DNA of 64,000 bases from an uncultured Lachnospiraceae bacterium (GCA_910588215.1 CAJUQJ010000004.1:55839-119838), one strand, 5' to 3'. Positions 27,671 through 36,868 are shown, numbered from the stretch's first letter. Made by a program: numbers and translations. The notes: a model not told the origin generated them from the letters alone.

Positions 27671-28453
27671 ATGCAGAATTATTCGGGAGAAGCAGGGCTG
27701 CAGTATCATTTACAGATCAGGCCGGGGGATGTGGGGCGGTATGTGATCCTGCCGGGAGACCCCAAGCGGAGTGAGAAGATCGCCAGGCATTTTGAGGATG
27801 CGAAGCTGGTGGCCGACAGCAGGGAGTTTGTTACTTACACGGGATATCTGGATGGGGAAAAGGTAAGCGTGACGTCTACCGGAATCGGAGGACCTTCCGC
27901 ATCGATCGCCATGGAAGAGCTGGCGCTTAGCGGTGCGGACACTTTCATCCGTGTGGGCACCTGCGGCGGTATCGATCTGGATGTCAAGGGCGGCGATATC
28001 GTGGTTGCAACGGGGGCGGTGCGTATGGAAGGCACCAGCAGAGAATATGCGCCCATAGAATACCCGGCGGTGCCGGACTATGAGGTGACCAATGCGCTGG
28101 TGGAGTCTTGTCGGGAACTGGGCTTACCCTGTCATGTAGGGGTGGTTCAGTGCAAAGATGCTTTTTACGGACAACATGAGCCGGAGCGGATGCCGGTGAG
28201 CTATGAGCTGCTGAATAAGTGGGAGGCGTGGAAGCGTCTTGGCTGTAAAGCTTCCGAGATGGAGTCGGCGGCGCTGTTCATTGCGGCCAGCCATCTGAGA
28301 GTACGCTGTGGTTCCAACTTCCTGGTAGTGGGGAATCAGGAGAGAAATGCCCAGGGGCTTTATAATCCGATCATACACGATACGGAGGCGGCCATTACGG
28401 TGGCGGTGGGAGCGCTGCGGAAGCTGATCAGGGCGGACAGGGAGAAGAAGTGA
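27671..28453 (+). CDS. udp: Uridine phosphorylase (nucleoside phosphorylase family I)
   Basis: 260 residues from ATG 27671; the in-frame ATG at 27659 is part of the ribosome site (ATGGAGGAA). The pattern [44 protein letters not shown] and SEMESAALF matches Udp throughout, including the phosphate-binding Arg/Gly segments and the ribose-contact Met-Glu. It splits uridine to uracil and ribose-1-phosphate. It heads a salvage group with deoB, deoC and cdd. The motif GCTTCAGAATGGAGG (27651-27665) spans its ribosome site and recurs before three glycanase genes. Confidence 0.9.
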   Translation: MQNYSGEAGLQYHLQIRPGDVGRYVILPGDPKRSEKIARHFEDAKLVADSREFVTYTGYLDGEKVSVTSTGIGGPSASIAMEELALSGADTFIRVGTCGGIDLDVKGGDIVVATGAVRMEGTSREYAPIEYPAVPDYEVTNALVESCRELGLPCHVGVVQCKDAFYGQHEPERMPVSYELLNKWEAWKRLGCKASEMESAALFIAASHLRVRCGSNFLVVGNQERNAQGLYNPIIHDTEAAITVAVGALRKLIRADREKK

Positions 28454-28522
28454 CGGCACCGAAAGCATAATTCGGATAGATGCTATCAGATCGGCAGTGA
28501 TATTATCAGGAGGAGTGTTCAA

Positions 28523-29719
28523 ATGACGGAAAGAAAGTATAAGAGAATCTTTACGATCGTGATCGATTCACTGGGAGTGGGCGCCTTGGAGGACGCCGCT
28601 TCCTATGGGGATGAGGGGACGGATACGCTGGGACATATTTCTCAGAGCGTGGAGGAATTTAAGATTCCCAATCTGCAGAAGATGGGTATGGCCAACCTGC
28701 ATCCTTTGAAACAGGTATCGCCGGTGGAGAAACCCTTAAGTTATTTTATGAAAATGCACGAGGCCAGTACTGGCAAGGATACCATGACGGGGCACTGGGA
28801 GATGATGGGACTTCATATCACAAAGCCTTTTCAGACGTTTACGGAAACGGGTTTTCCGAAGGAACTGATCGATGAACTGTCAAGACGGACCGGCCGTGTC
28901 ATCATCGGCAACAAGAGCGCCAGTGGCACGGAGATTCTGGAGGAACTGGCGGAGGAGGAGATTGCCACGGGTCATATGATCGTCTATACTTCTGCGGATT
29001 CTGTACTGCAGATCTGCGGCAACGAGGAGACCTTCGGTCTGGAAGAACTGTACCGCTGCTGCGAGATTGCCAGAGAGCTTACCATGAAGGATGAGTGGAA
29101 GGTAGGCCGGGTGATCGCCAGACCTTACGTGGGAAAGAAGCGGGGCGAGTTTACGCGCACCAGTAATCGTCACGATTACGCGCTGAAACCCTACGGCAAG
29201 ACCGTGTTAAATGCCTTGAAGGAGGCAGGCCTGGATGTGATCTCGGTGGGCAAGATCTTTGATATCTTTGACGGCGAAGGTCTGACGGAGTCCAATAAAT
29301 CCAAAAGTTCCGTGCATGGCATGGAACAGGCGATCGAGATCGCGGGCAGGGACTTTGAGGGGCTGTGCTTCGTGAACCTGGTGGATTTCGATGCCTTATG
29401 GGGACATCGGCGTGATGTCATAGGATATGCCAAAGAACTGGAGAAGTTTGATGTAAAGCTGGGAGAATTCCTGCCGCTGCTCCATGAAGACGACTTGCTG
29501 ATCATTACCGCAGATCACGGAAACGACCCGACCCACACAGGCACGGATCATACAAGGGAGAAGGTACCTTTCCTTGCGTATTCTCCGTCGATGAGGGGCA
29601 GCGGGAAGCTGGAAGACGCCCGGACCTTTGCGGTGATCGGGGCCACCATTGCCGATAATTTCGGAATTGCCATGCCGGAAGGGACGATCGGAACATCCGT
29701 GCTGGAGAAATTACTATAA
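28523..29719 (+). CDS. deoB: Phosphopentomutase
   Basis: 398 residues, normal for DeoB. The N-terminal metal site is [32 protein letters not shown] holds the phosphorylated Thr; [15 protein letters not shown] and the C-terminal [19 protein letters not shown] supply metal ligands. It interconverts (deoxy)ribose-1-phosphate and -5-phosphate, joining the phosphorylase to the aldolase. GGAGGAGTG precedes the start. Confidence 0.97.
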   Translation: MTERKYKRIFTIVIDSLGVGALEDAASYGDEGTDTLGHISQSVEEFKIPNLQKMGMANLHPLKQVSPVEKPLSYFMKMHEASTGKDTMTGHWEMMGLHITKPFQTFTETGFPKELIDELSRRTGRVIIGNKSASGTEILEELAEEEIATGHMIVYTSADSVLQICGNEETFGLEELYRCCEIARELTMKDEWKVGRVIARPYVGKKRGEFTRTSNRHDYALKPYGKTVLNALKEAGLDVISVGKIFDIFDGEGLTESNKSKSSVHGMEQAIEIAGRDFEGLCFVNLVDFDALWGHRRDVIGYAKELEKFDVKLGEFLPLLHEDDLLIITADHGNDPTHTGTDHTREKVPFLAYSPSMRGSGKLEDARTFAVIGATIADNFGIAMPEGTIGTSVLEKLL

Positions 29720-29735
29720 GCAATCCCCGGATACA

Positions 29736-29794
29736 TTCTAAACACCCATATCCTACATTATGATACCGCCATGAATAGAAGTGGGTGTTTAGAA
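29736..29794 (+). terminator. Hairpin between deoB and deoC
   Basis: TTCTAAACACCC (29736-29747) pairs perfectly with GGGTGTTTAGAA (29783-29794) around a 35-nt loop. No U-run follows, so it may act as an mRNA stabiliser or processing site rather than a strict terminator. Confidence 0.4.
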
Positions 29795-29854
29795 AATTAG
29801 ATTGACAGGTCACTTTTACAGTAATTAAGAATCGATGGAATAAAGGAGAACATT

Positions 29855-30523
29855 ATGGACAAGAAAGAAATATTAAAGACAGTGGATCATACGCTGCTCA
29901 CGCAGACGGCTACCTGGGAGGAGATTCGAGGGATCCTGGATGACGGGATCAAATATCAGACCGCATCCGCATGTATTCCGGCGGCCTATGTGAGGCAAGC
30001 GGCGGAGTATGTAGAAGGCAGGCTGCCGATCTGTACGGTGATCGGGTTCCCGAACGGATACAGCACTACGGCGGTGAAGGTTTTTGAGACGAAGGATGCC
30101 ATAGAAAACGGCGCGGAAGAGATTGACATGGTGATCAATATCGGCTGGGTGAAAGACGGGAAATACCAGGAGATCGAGGATGAGATCCGGCAGATTCATG
30201 AAGCATGTGGCGGTAAGCTCTTGAAAGTCATTATTGAGACCTGCCTGCTCACCGAGGAGGAGAAGATCAGGATGTGTGAGACCGTCACCAGGGCAGGGGC
30301 CGATTTTATCAAGACCTCTACGGGATTTTCCACTGCCGGAGCTACTTTCGCGGATGTGGAACTGATGCGCAGGCATGTCGGCAAGGAAGTGAAGGTGAAA
30401 GCCGCAGGCGGCATCGCGTCATTGGAAGATGCGGAGCGATTCATCGCTCTGGGCGCAGACAGACTGGGAACCAGCAGGATCATTAAGATCATCAAGCAGA
30501 CGGATGACGGGGCAGGCTATTAA
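29855..30523 (+). CDS. deoC: Deoxyribose-phosphate aldolase
   Basis: 222 residues. The barrel includes [15 protein letters not shown], the Asp in EIDMVINIG, the Schiff-base Lys in [15 protein letters not shown] and the second Lys in [11 protein letters not shown]. It cleaves deoxyribose-5-phosphate to acetaldehyde and glyceraldehyde-3-phosphate. AAAGGAGAAC precedes ATG 29855. Probably co-transcribed with deoB despite the hairpin between them. Confidence 0.96.
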   Translation: MDKKEILKTVDHTLLTQTATWEEIRGILDDGIKYQTASACIPAAYVRQAAEYVEGRLPICTVIGFPNGYSTTAVKVFETKDAIENGAEEIDMVINIGWVKDGKYQEIEDEIRQIHEACGGKLLKVIIETCLLTEEEKIRMCETVTRAGADFIKTSTGFSTAGATFADVELMRRHVGKEVKVKAAGGIASLEDAERFIALGADRLGTSRIIKIIKQTDDGAGY

Positions 30524-30716
30524 GGGATCAGCCTCATTTTGCATAGAGACCAGAACATGGGAAGGGGGCATCCTTTAGGGGATACTGGGAGTAAGTGCCA
30601 TATTGTGTTTGCGCTTGCCAAAAGAGAGGATAAGGTATAAGATTTGCTTATCCTATAGGGATATTATAGGTGCGGAAGAGTGATTTTGATCGATCTGCAG
30701 AACGGAGGGATATGTA

Positions 30717-31130
30717 ATGACCAACGAAGAGTTGATTCTGGAGGCGAAAAAAGCCAGGGAACATGCCTACACACCGTATTCTCATTTTCAGGTAGGTGCT
30801 GCGCTTGTGACAAAGAGCGGTAAAATATATCACGGCTGCAATATCGAAAATGCGGCCTACACCCCCACAAACTGTGCGGAGCGGACGGCCTTTTTTCGGG
30901 CGGTCTACGAAGGGGAACGGGAGTTTACGAAGATTGCAGTGGTGGGCGGCCCGGAGGGCAGCGAAGCAGATGAACTGTGTGCCCCCTGCGGTGTCTGTCG
31001 GCAGGTCATGATGGAATTCTGTGATCCGGAAACCTTTCAGATCATTCTGGCGGACGGCAAGGGACGGTGCCTGCAACGTACCTTAAAGGAAATGTTGCCG
31101 TTTGGGTTTGGGCCGGAGAATTTAGGCTAA
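30717..31130 (+). CDS. cdd: Cytidine deaminase
   Basis: 137 residues, the short tetrameric type. The zinc site is NCAERTAFF (Cys and catalytic Glu) plus APCGVCRQVM (two Cys). HTP-type opening YTPYSHFQVGAALVTKSGK and GCNIENAAY are typical. It converts cytidine to uridine for Udp. ACGGAGGGAT precedes the ATG. The 193-bp gap upstream contains GGATAAG/CTTATCC, a weak hairpin without a U-run. Confidence 0.95.
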   Translation: MTNEELILEAKKAREHAYTPYSHFQVGAALVTKSGKIYHGCNIENAAYTPTNCAERTAFFRAVYEGEREFTKIAVVGGPEGSEADELCAPCGVCRQVMMEFCDPETFQIILADGKGRCLQRTLKEMLPFGFGPENLG

Positions 31131-31174
31131 GACCGGAGTCTTCCGACATGACGATAAGTTAAGGAGATTGCCAT

Positions 31175-32251
31175 ATGAAATCAAGTTCCAAAAAGAAAAA
31201 GCTGCTCTTTATTGTATTATCTATCATCGTCGTACTATTGATTGCCGGAGACTGGGGATTGTCTGTGATGGTATATAATGAGAACTTTAACCGGCGGTTT
31301 GAGAGTTATGAACCGTATAGGTTGTATGTGGAAGACTTTGACGGATTGCAGCGCACGAAATATGAGTTTGCTTCCGATAAGGGACAGAAACTGACAGGAT
31401 ATATGTACAGTTTGGGAGAAGGACAGCGCGGTATCATCGTAATGGCACATGGATTTGGCGGAGGCGGGCATAACTCTTACATGGACTGCGCGGATTATTT
31501 TGCCCGTCACGGTTACTATGTTTTTGCTTATGATGCTACGGGAAATGATGAAAGCGAAGGGGAAGGGATCGGCGGACTGCCGCAGGGGACGATAGACCTT
31601 GACTATGCGGTCACATTTGTGGAAGAAAGCGGAGAATTTCCAGATTTGCCAATTGCCTTATTTGGTCACAGCTGGGGCGGTTACAGCGTCTGCAGTGTAC
31701 TTACATATCATCCCGAAGTGAAGACGGTCATAGCGTGTTCTGGTTTCAATTCTTCCGTGAACCTGTTTGAGTCAGAGGGGAAGAAACAGATAGGGGACGG
31801 TATTTATTTGATGCTGCCGTTTGTGAAGCTGCATGAGAGGATCAAATATGGTGGGTATGCCTCAAACACTGCGATGGACGGCTTTGCCAAGAGTGATGCC
31901 GCCGTTATGATCGTGCATAGCCTGGATGATGAGGTAGTTCCGGTCGAATATGGCTACGACATTTATCATGAAAAATACAAGGATGATCCCCGTTTCAGCT
32001 TTCTCCTTTTTGAAGATGCAGGACATAACTACTTCAATGGCGACGCTTATCGCGATGCGTTCAATGCGGAATTTGACAAATGGCTTGAAACACTGGATTA
32101 CGACTATGATGCTGCGGAGAACAAAGAGCGGTTTTCAGAGGATAAAGCAGATCATATATACAGAAATCTTGACAGAGAGAAATGGTGCAATTCATTAGAT
32201 TTGGAGTTATTCCAAGATTTTGTTGATTTTTATGATCAAAGCATGCATTGA
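31175..32251 (+). CDS. Membrane-anchored alpha/beta hydrolase
   Basis: 358 residues. An N-terminal helix (about 9-29, LLFIVLSIIVVLLIAGDWGL) acts as a membrane anchor, leaving the hydrolase domain probably outside. VMAHGFGGGGHNSY, the nucleophile elbow LFGHSWGGYS, acid in HSLDDEVVP and His in EDAGHNYFNGD form the triad. It resembles the YqkD/BAAT-like serine hydrolases of Firmicutes; substrate unknown. AAGGAGATT precedes the ATG. Confidence 0.85.
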   Translation: MKSSSKKKKLLFIVLSIIVVLLIAGDWGLSVMVYNENFNRRFESYEPYRLYVEDFDGLQRTKYEFASDKGQKLTGYMYSLGEGQRGIIVMAHGFGGGGHNSYMDCADYFARHGYYVFAYDATGNDESEGEGIGGLPQGTIDLDYAVTFVEESGEFPDLPIALFGHSWGGYSVCSVLTYHPEVKTVIACSGFNSSVNLFESEGKKQIGDGIYLMLPFVKLHERIKYGGYASNTAMDGFAKSDAAVMIVHSLDDEVVPVEYGYDIYHEKYKDDPRFSFLLFEDAGHNYFNGDAYRDAFNAEFDKWLETLDYDYDAAENKERFSEDKADHIYRNLDREKWCNSLDLELFQDFVDFYDQSMH

Positions 32252-32319
32252 GCAGAGCATTAAGAGAGTAACGATCCGGGGACTCTTGCGAAATTGTAGT
32301 ATCACATTTGGGAGGGCCA

Positions 32320-32369
32320 TAAAGTCATATGACCACTTATGTGCAAGCACAACGCGGTTTATGACTTTA
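32320..32369. terminator. Bidirectional hairpin between convergent genes
   Basis: TAAAGTCATA (32320-32329) pairs with TATGACTTTA (32360-32369), with an inner GTGC/GCAC stem (32341-32350). It sits between the hydrolase and the convergent lipoprotein gene and is followed by a T-rich stretch. Confidence 0.5.
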
Positions 32370-32388
32370 CAGGCTTTCTTTTCTTATA

Positions 32389-32997
32389 TTATTTTACCTT
32401 TTCCGCGATCATAATGTCCATACAATGCTGATGTGGGATTCCGCCGCTATTGCAGTTGAAAATGATTTCTTCTGTCTTATGCAATTTCCAATCATGATAG
32501 AGCATAAAAAGTTCTCCGGAATTCCAGCGGAACCGGTTGGCATCCTGATTCGTGCTTCCCGGGGTGGCAGCCCACAGGGCGCCTCCGTCCTTCACTCTGC
32601 CATAGCTGGTGCCCTGATCCAGAAAAACGCCTTCCCCGGCGTCTGCCAGCAAGAGCTGATCCCCCTCGTCTAAGAGGCGCAGTCCTGCATGCTGATCCAG
32701 CCGGATTAATGTATATCCGCCGGCCGGCACTATAAACCCTTCCAGAGAATATTTTTGCGGATTCCTCTCATCATCGGTGAGGAAACAGCCGTTCAGGGAG
32801 ATATCAGTCTTTCCCGGATTGTAAAGTTCAACGCAGTCGGAATACCGACTATTATCATCTCCTGCAGCAGAGAACTTCTGGCTGCAGATTTCGTTGATGA
32901 CAACCTTTGGCTCTTTCCGGCAGTTACTGCATCCAACAGCGGTCAGTGTCAGAACTGCAAGGATGAGGATTATCTTTTGTAAATGTCGTTTATTCAT
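32389..32997 (-). CDS. Lamin-tail-domain lipoprotein, possibly truncated
   Basis: 202 residues from ATG 32997 (GAGGGAAATT upstream). A signal peptide ends in LTAVGC, a lipobox at about Cys23. The rest is one lamin-tail (LTD) beta-sandwich: VVINEICSQKF, YSDCVELYNPGKTDISLNGCFLTDD, PAGGYTLIRLDQ and WAATPGSTNQDAN. In related Firmicutes this domain is usually followed by a CotH kinase or other large domain. Here the protein ends about 35 residues later in sequence with no visible domain, so it may be shortened. Role unknown, at the cell surface. Confidence 0.78.
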   Translation of the reverse strand: MNKRHLQKIILILAVLTLTAVGCSNCRKEPKVVINEICSQKFSAAGDDNSRYSDCVELYNPGKTDISLNGCFLTDDERNPQKYSLEGFIVPAGGYTLIRLDQHAGLRLLDEGDQLLLADAGEGVFLDQGTSYGRVKDGGALWAATPGSTNQDANRFRWNSGELFMLYHDWKLHKTEEIIFNCNSGGIPHQHCMDIMIAEKVK

Positions 32998-33012
32998 GCT
33001 AATTTCCCTCAA

Positions 33013-33084
33013 TGACATTTAGTGAATGTCAACTAAGTATAAATAATATCATATAGTGTTGTAAATGACAAGCAGTGAATGTCA
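33013..33084. promoter_or_regulatory. Two operator-like palindromes between the lipoprotein and XRE genes
   Basis: TGACATTTAGTGAATGTCA (33013-33031) and TGACAAGCAGTGAATGTCA (33066-33084) match at 16 of 19 positions and each is an inverted repeat with TGACA/TGTCA ends. The AT-rich stretch between them could hold divergent promoters. They are the likely binding sites of the adjacent XRE protein. Confidence 0.6.
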
Positions 33085-33191
33085 TTTTGTAAAATCGAAC
33101 GAATAGGAAAAGGAATAGAAGCGGAGAATCTTCATAGTGACCGACACATGGCGGCCACTTGTGAGGAAGCAGCAAACATATGGAGGGGAAT

Positions 33192-33440
33192 ATGTACAAA
33201 AACAGAGCGAGTTCAGGAAAAAACAACATATCCGGGGATAATATTGCACGGATCCGCAAGAAACTGACACCCAAGGTGTCTCAGCGGTTTCTGGCAGACA
33301 GGATGCAGCTGGAAGGGATCGAGCTGGACAAGAATGCGATTCAAAGGATAGAAAGCGGTGCCAGATTCATCACGGACATTGAATTGAAGGCCTTTGCGAA
33401 GGTGCTTGCAGTGAGCTATGAGGAGCTGCTGGAGGAATAG
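33192..33440 (+). CDS. Small XRE-family helix-turn-helix regulator
   Basis: 82 residues from ATG 33192; an in-frame ATG at 33180 overlaps the ribosome site GGAGGGGAA. One HTH domain: NIARIRKKL, VSQRFLADRMQLEGIELDKNAIQRIESG and IELKAFAKVLAVSYEELLE. There is no effector domain. Two matching palindromes upstream suggest that it controls itself and the divergent lipoprotein. Confidence 0.85.
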   Translation: MYKNRASSGKNNISGDNIARIRKKLTPKVSQRFLADRMQLEGIELDKNAIQRIESGARFITDIELKAFAKVLAVSYEELLEE

Positions 33441-33537
33441 CAGAAAGTCGATCATTATATTTTTTGTACTGTTCAATCGTAGCCGTCCGTGATATTCTGA
33501 AAAGAGGAAGCTTATAATTTTTAATCGCGAGATTTGT

Positions 33538-33608
33538 GTCTGCGCGCTGCTTGCCACAAACTCGTTTTGTGCGCAGACTCAATGAATTGAGTCAAAAAGC
33601 AGCGCAGA
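33538..33608 (+). promoter_or_regulatory. Mutually exclusive hairpins upstream of the Gfo/Idh/MocA gene
   Basis: GTCTGCGC (33538-33545) can pair with GCGCAGAC (33571-33578), or the overlapping TCTGCGCGCTGCTT (33539-33552) with AAGCAGCGCAGA (33597-33608, two-base bulge). A third stem is ACTCAAT/ATTGAGT (33577-33592). This layout resembles an attenuator. It lies in the 247-bp gap between the XRE gene and 33688. Confidence 0.4.
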
Positions 33609-33687
33609 AATGGAGTAAAATATGATCGACTGGTTGATGGAATACTATAGTTGATCATAAAATAAAACGAAAAATGGAGGATATGCT

Positions 33688-34794
33688 ATGGAGAACAGGC
33701 AATTGCGGGTCGGCGTGATCGGCTGTGGCGCGATCAGTGACATCTATCTGAAAAACATGATAGGTGAATTCGACAATCTGGAGGTTGTAGCATGTGCGGC
33801 GGCCCATGTGGAGAATGCCGTGAAGAAGGCAGAGCAGTACAAGATCAGAGGCTGTACGGTGGAGAATCTGCTGGCGGATGATACGATCGATATGGTGGTC
33901 ATCCTGACACCGGCGCCCACTCATTATGAACTGGCGAAGAAGGCACTGGAGGCTGGCAAGCATGTGTACACGGAGAAGACGATGACGATAGCTCCGGATA
34001 CGGCGGCGGAACTGATAAAGCTGGCGGACGAGAAGGGATTGTATCTGGGATCCGCACCGGACACTTTTCTGGGTGCTTCCTGGCAGACGGCCAGAAAGAT
34101 GATCGACGAAGAGAAGCTGGGGGAGATCACATCCTTCCAGATCAGTGCCAACCGTGATCTGGATTTTCTGGCGAGCCTCTTTGGCTTCCTGCGGATGCCG
34201 GGTGGCGGGATCTGCTATGATTACGGTGTCTATTATCTGACTACGCTGGTGAGCCTGCTGGGACCCGTGAAGCGTGTGGCGGCGTCTGTCAAGAACGGGA
34301 AGCCTGTCCGCATGAACGTGGTGCCTCAGTCACCGGAGTTTGGGCAGGAGTTTTCTTATCCTAATGAGAGTCAGGTATTTGCCGTTGTGGAACTGGAGAA
34401 CGGCGTTACGGGTAATTTTGCCTTAAACGGTGACTCAGTCCTCGCGGATCAGGCCATGTTTACTATTTACGGGACCAAGGGCATCCTGAAACTGACCGAT
34501 CCCAACCAGTTTGGCGGGAAAAATACTTTTATGGCTAACAGCTATGATTTTGCCAACCAACCTGCCTGGGAGGAGATTGACAATGTATTCCCATATGAGG
34601 AGAACAGCCGTGGCATAGGGCCGGCCGAGATGGCGGACGCAATCCTTACCGGCAGAAAGAACCGGGCGGATAAAGAGATGGCGTATCATGTGCTGGATGT
34701 GATCGACGCGATGATGAAGAGCAGTGACAGCGGGAGGTTCGAGGAAGTCAACTCGACGTGTGAGCGGCCGCTTTCGCTGACGGAGAAGCTTTAG
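33688..34794 (+). CDS. Gfo/Idh/MocA family oxidoreductase (second copy)
   Basis: 368 residues. Rossmann motif GVIGCGAISDIYLKNM, HVYTEKTMTI in the EKP position, and RMPGGGICYDYGVYYL in the C-terminal domain. It is clearly related along its length to the gene at 16607 (shared APDTF, PNESQ, STCER segments) but diverged. The Lys of the EK pair is kept. Likely acts on a sugar or inositol-type hydroxyl with NAD(P). TGGAGGAT precedes the ATG. Confidence 0.87.
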   Translation: MENRQLRVGVIGCGAISDIYLKNMIGEFDNLEVVACAAAHVENAVKKAEQYKIRGCTVENLLADDTIDMVVILTPAPTHYELAKKALEAGKHVYTEKTMTIAPDTAAELIKLADEKGLYLGSAPDTFLGASWQTARKMIDEEKLGEITSFQISANRDLDFLASLFGFLRMPGGGICYDYGVYYLTTLVSLLGPVKRVAASVKNGKPVRMNVVPQSPEFGQEFSYPNESQVFAVVELENGVTGNFALNGDSVLADQAMFTIYGTKGILKLTDPNQFGGKNTFMANSYDFANQPAWEEIDNVFPYEENSRGIGPAEMADAILTGRKNRADKEMAYHVLDVIDAMMKSSDSGRFEEVNSTCERPLSLTEKL

Positions 34795-34814
34795 ATCTGA
34801 GACCATTAACCGTA

Positions 34815-35010
34815 TTATAAGATGCTGGGGTCAAAAGGTTTTTTGCCCCCTGATGCCTACGGATTGCTCTGCATTTCATGCTCCCGCAATCCTAAAAACA
34901 TTCAAAATCCGCCCTATCGGGCTACTTTTTCATGTTTTTTCGGGTCCTAAAGTCATGTATTGACATGCAAGCATGTCATACATGACCTTTTGACCCTGGC
35001 ATCATTATAA
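34815..35010. mobile_element. MITE-like element with imperfect 20-bp terminal inverted repeats
   Basis: The left end GATGCTGGGGTCAAAAGGT and right end ACCTTTTGACCCTGGCATC are imperfect inverted repeats, and both are flanked by TTATAA. Inside are a near-perfect hairpin (TCATGTATTGACATGC / GCATGTCATACATGA) and GCCC-tatc-GGGC followed by a T-rich run, which may end transcription. No coding capacity, about 196 bp. Confidence 0.65.
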
Positions 35011-35034
35011 AGAACATGCAGGAGGAAACAGGCC

Positions 35035-35337
35035 ATGGTAAAACATCTTATTTTGTGGAAGCTGAAGGATGAACTGACAGCGGAAGAAAAGCAGAGGATC
35101 AAGCAGGAGATCAAAACAGGACTGGAGGGACTGCTTGGAAAGATTCCCGGTCTTGTGGAGATCAAGGTACAGATAGAAGGACTGGAGTCCTCCAATGCGG
35201 ATCTGATGCTTGATTCTGTCTTCACGGATGAGGAAGCCCTGAAAGGCTACAGCGTGCACCCTGCGCATGTGGAAGTGGCGAATACGAAGGTAAGGCCTTT
35301 CACACAGATCAGGTTGTGTCTGGATTTTAACCAATGA
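35035..35337 (+). CDS. Dabb (stress-responsive alpha/beta barrel) domain protein
   Basis: 100 residues. VKHLILWKLKDELTAEEKQR at the start and VFTDEEALKGYSVHPAHVEV near the end are the typical Dabb pattern: a ferredoxin-like dimeric barrel. Function is not firmly known in bacteria. GCAGGAGGAAAC precedes the ATG, and glycerate kinase follows 45 bp later. Confidence 0.85.
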   Translation: MVKHLILWKLKDELTAEEKQRIKQEIKTGLEGLLGKIPGLVEIKVQIEGLESSNADLMLDSVFTDEEALKGYSVHPAHVEVANTKVRPFTQIRLCLDFNQ

Positions 35338-35382
35338 CAGGACATAAGAAATTCTCAAACAATATAAGTTGGAGGAGATGCT

Positions 35383-36519
35383 ATGAAAGCGGTTATAGCG
35401 ATCGATTCCTTTAAGGGCAGCCTGTCTTCCCTGGAGGCAGGGCAGGCCGCGGAGGCGGGAATCAAAAGAGCCTTTCCGGACGCTGTGACGCAGGTATGCC
35501 CGCTGGCGGACGGCGGTGAGGGAACAGTGGAAACACTGATCGGCGGTATGGGAGGCATTATCCGCCGCCTGCCTGTCACAGGGCCGCTGGGCGAGACGGT
35601 GACAGGGCGGTACGGCATTCTGGAGGACGGTATCACGGCGGTTCTTGAGATGGCTGACGCGGCGGGGATCACCATCGTTTCACCGGAACAGAGGAATCCT
35701 CTGTATACGACGACCTACGGAGTGGGAGAGACGATCCGGGCGGCGATTGGAGAAGGATGCCGGAAGTTCATCATTGGTATCGGCGGCAGCGCTACCAATG
35801 ACGGCGGCGTGGGAATGCTGCAGGCGCTGGGCTTTGAATTTCTGGACGGGGAAGGGAAACCCGTCGCTTTTGGTGCACGGGGACTGGAGAAGTTAGTTTG
35901 CATTGGCATCCGGCATGCCATGGAAGAACTGTCTGACTGCGAATTTCATATTGCCTGTGACGTGAAAAACGGGCTGTGCGGCCCTGACGGATGCAGCGCC
36001 GTGTTTGGTCCCCAGAAAGGGGCGGATGCTGCCATGATCCGTAAGATGGACGCATGGCTTGCCGACTACGCGGCGCTTGCTGCCGCGGCCTGCGAGGGCG
36101 GAGCGGCGGATCCAGACCATCCCGGATCCGGTGCGGCGGGCGGTCTGGGTTTTGCATTCCGCACCTTTCTGCACGGCTCTCTGGAGCCGGGAGTGGAACT
36201 GATCCTGCGGGAGACAAAGCTGGAAGAGAAAATACAGGATGCCGATGTGGTAGTCACGGGAGAGGGCAGACTGGACGGGCAGACCGTTATGGGTAAGGCG
36301 CCCGTCGGTGTGGCCAAGCTGGCGAAGAAGCGCGGGATAAAAGTGGTCGCCTTTTCAGGCTGTGTGACGGAGGATGCACGGGCATGTAATGCCCATGGCA
36401 TTGATGCGTTCTTCCCGATCGTGCGCGGTGCTGTGTCACTGGAAGAAGCGATGGATCGGGGAAATGCCGCCCGGAATATGACGGATACGGCAGAGCAGGT
36501 ATTCCGGCTGATGGGGTAA
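35383..36519 (+). CDS. Glycerate kinase (GarK/GlxK family)
   Basis: 378 residues. MKAVIAIDSFKGSLSSLEAG at the start, PLADGGEGTVETL, GIGGSATNDGGVGMLQALG and VVTGEGRLDGQTVMGKAPVGVA are all diagnostic of the type-1 glycerate kinase family. It phosphorylates D-glycerate, feeding lower glycolysis, consistent with sugar-acid breakdown nearby. GGAGGAGATG precedes the start. Confidence 0.95.
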   Translation: MKAVIAIDSFKGSLSSLEAGQAAEAGIKRAFPDAVTQVCPLADGGEGTVETLIGGMGGIIRRLPVTGPLGETVTGRYGILEDGITAVLEMADAAGITIVSPEQRNPLYTTTYGVGETIRAAIGEGCRKFIIGIGGSATNDGGVGMLQALGFEFLDGEGKPVAFGARGLEKLVCIGIRHAMEELSDCEFHIACDVKNGLCGPDGCSAVFGPQKGADAAMIRKMDAWLADYAALAAAACEGGAADPDHPGSGAAGGLGFAFRTFLHGSLEPGVELILRETKLEEKIQDADVVVTGEGRLDGQTVMGKAPVGVAKLAKKRGIKVVAFSGCVTEDARACNAHGIDAFFPIVRGAVSLEEAMDRGNAARNMTDTAEQVFRLMG

Positions 36520-36618
36520 TATTTTCAGGAATTATACGGAGAAGAGGATGAACGGTTTGTGGAGGAGTACGGAAGAAGATTTTTCCTGCTGTATCTGCGG
36601 CCGATCATCAACGGAACC
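36520..36618 (+). pseudogene. Fragment of an AAA-ATPase/PD-(D/E)XK nuclease-type protein
   Basis: In frame, this stretch reads FQELYGEEDERFVEEYG then RRFFLLYLRPIINGT. This looks like the segment of AAA-34/PD-(D/E)XK proteins just before the nuclease motifs. It begins at the glycerate kinase stop and is cut off abruptly at about 36618, where a minus-strand fragment begins. No start codon or ribosome site; a remnant. Confidence 0.5.
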
Positions 36619-36620
36619 AC

Positions 36621-36824
36621 CTGTGCGAAGTACTTCTGGCAGATAAAGAAGATTACCAGAACGGGGATCGTCATGGTCAGGGACACAACCATCATCTGGC
36701 CGATCTTGGTAGTACCCATGAAAGAGTTTAAAAACTGCTGAACATCGGCGGCAGAGTCGGAGAGCGGGACGAGATACTTTATCTGTTCAGAGCTGCTGCC
36801 GAAGATCGATACGAACCGGTAACA
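36621..36824 (-). pseudogene. C-terminal fragment of a MalG-type sugar ABC permease
   Basis: The minus strand reads, from 36824, SIFGSSSEQIKYLVPLSDS, then FMGTTKIGQMMVVSLTMTIPV and FFICQKYFAQ, ending at 36621. The last helix plus QKYF resembles the C-terminus of sugar ABC permeases. The usual terminal GAVKG is missing because the sequence joins the opposite-strand nuclease fragment. A broken remnant, orientation opposite to its neighbours. Confidence 0.45.
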
Positions 36825-36868
36825 GGTAATTCAATCAATTGTAATTTAAGAGAGGAGTATGGCAGAAT

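Noticed and set aside
36559..36741. 60-codon plus-strand frame as a small gene
   Set aside because: It crosses the junction of two opposite-strand gene fragments; the second half is only the antisense of the permease remnant.
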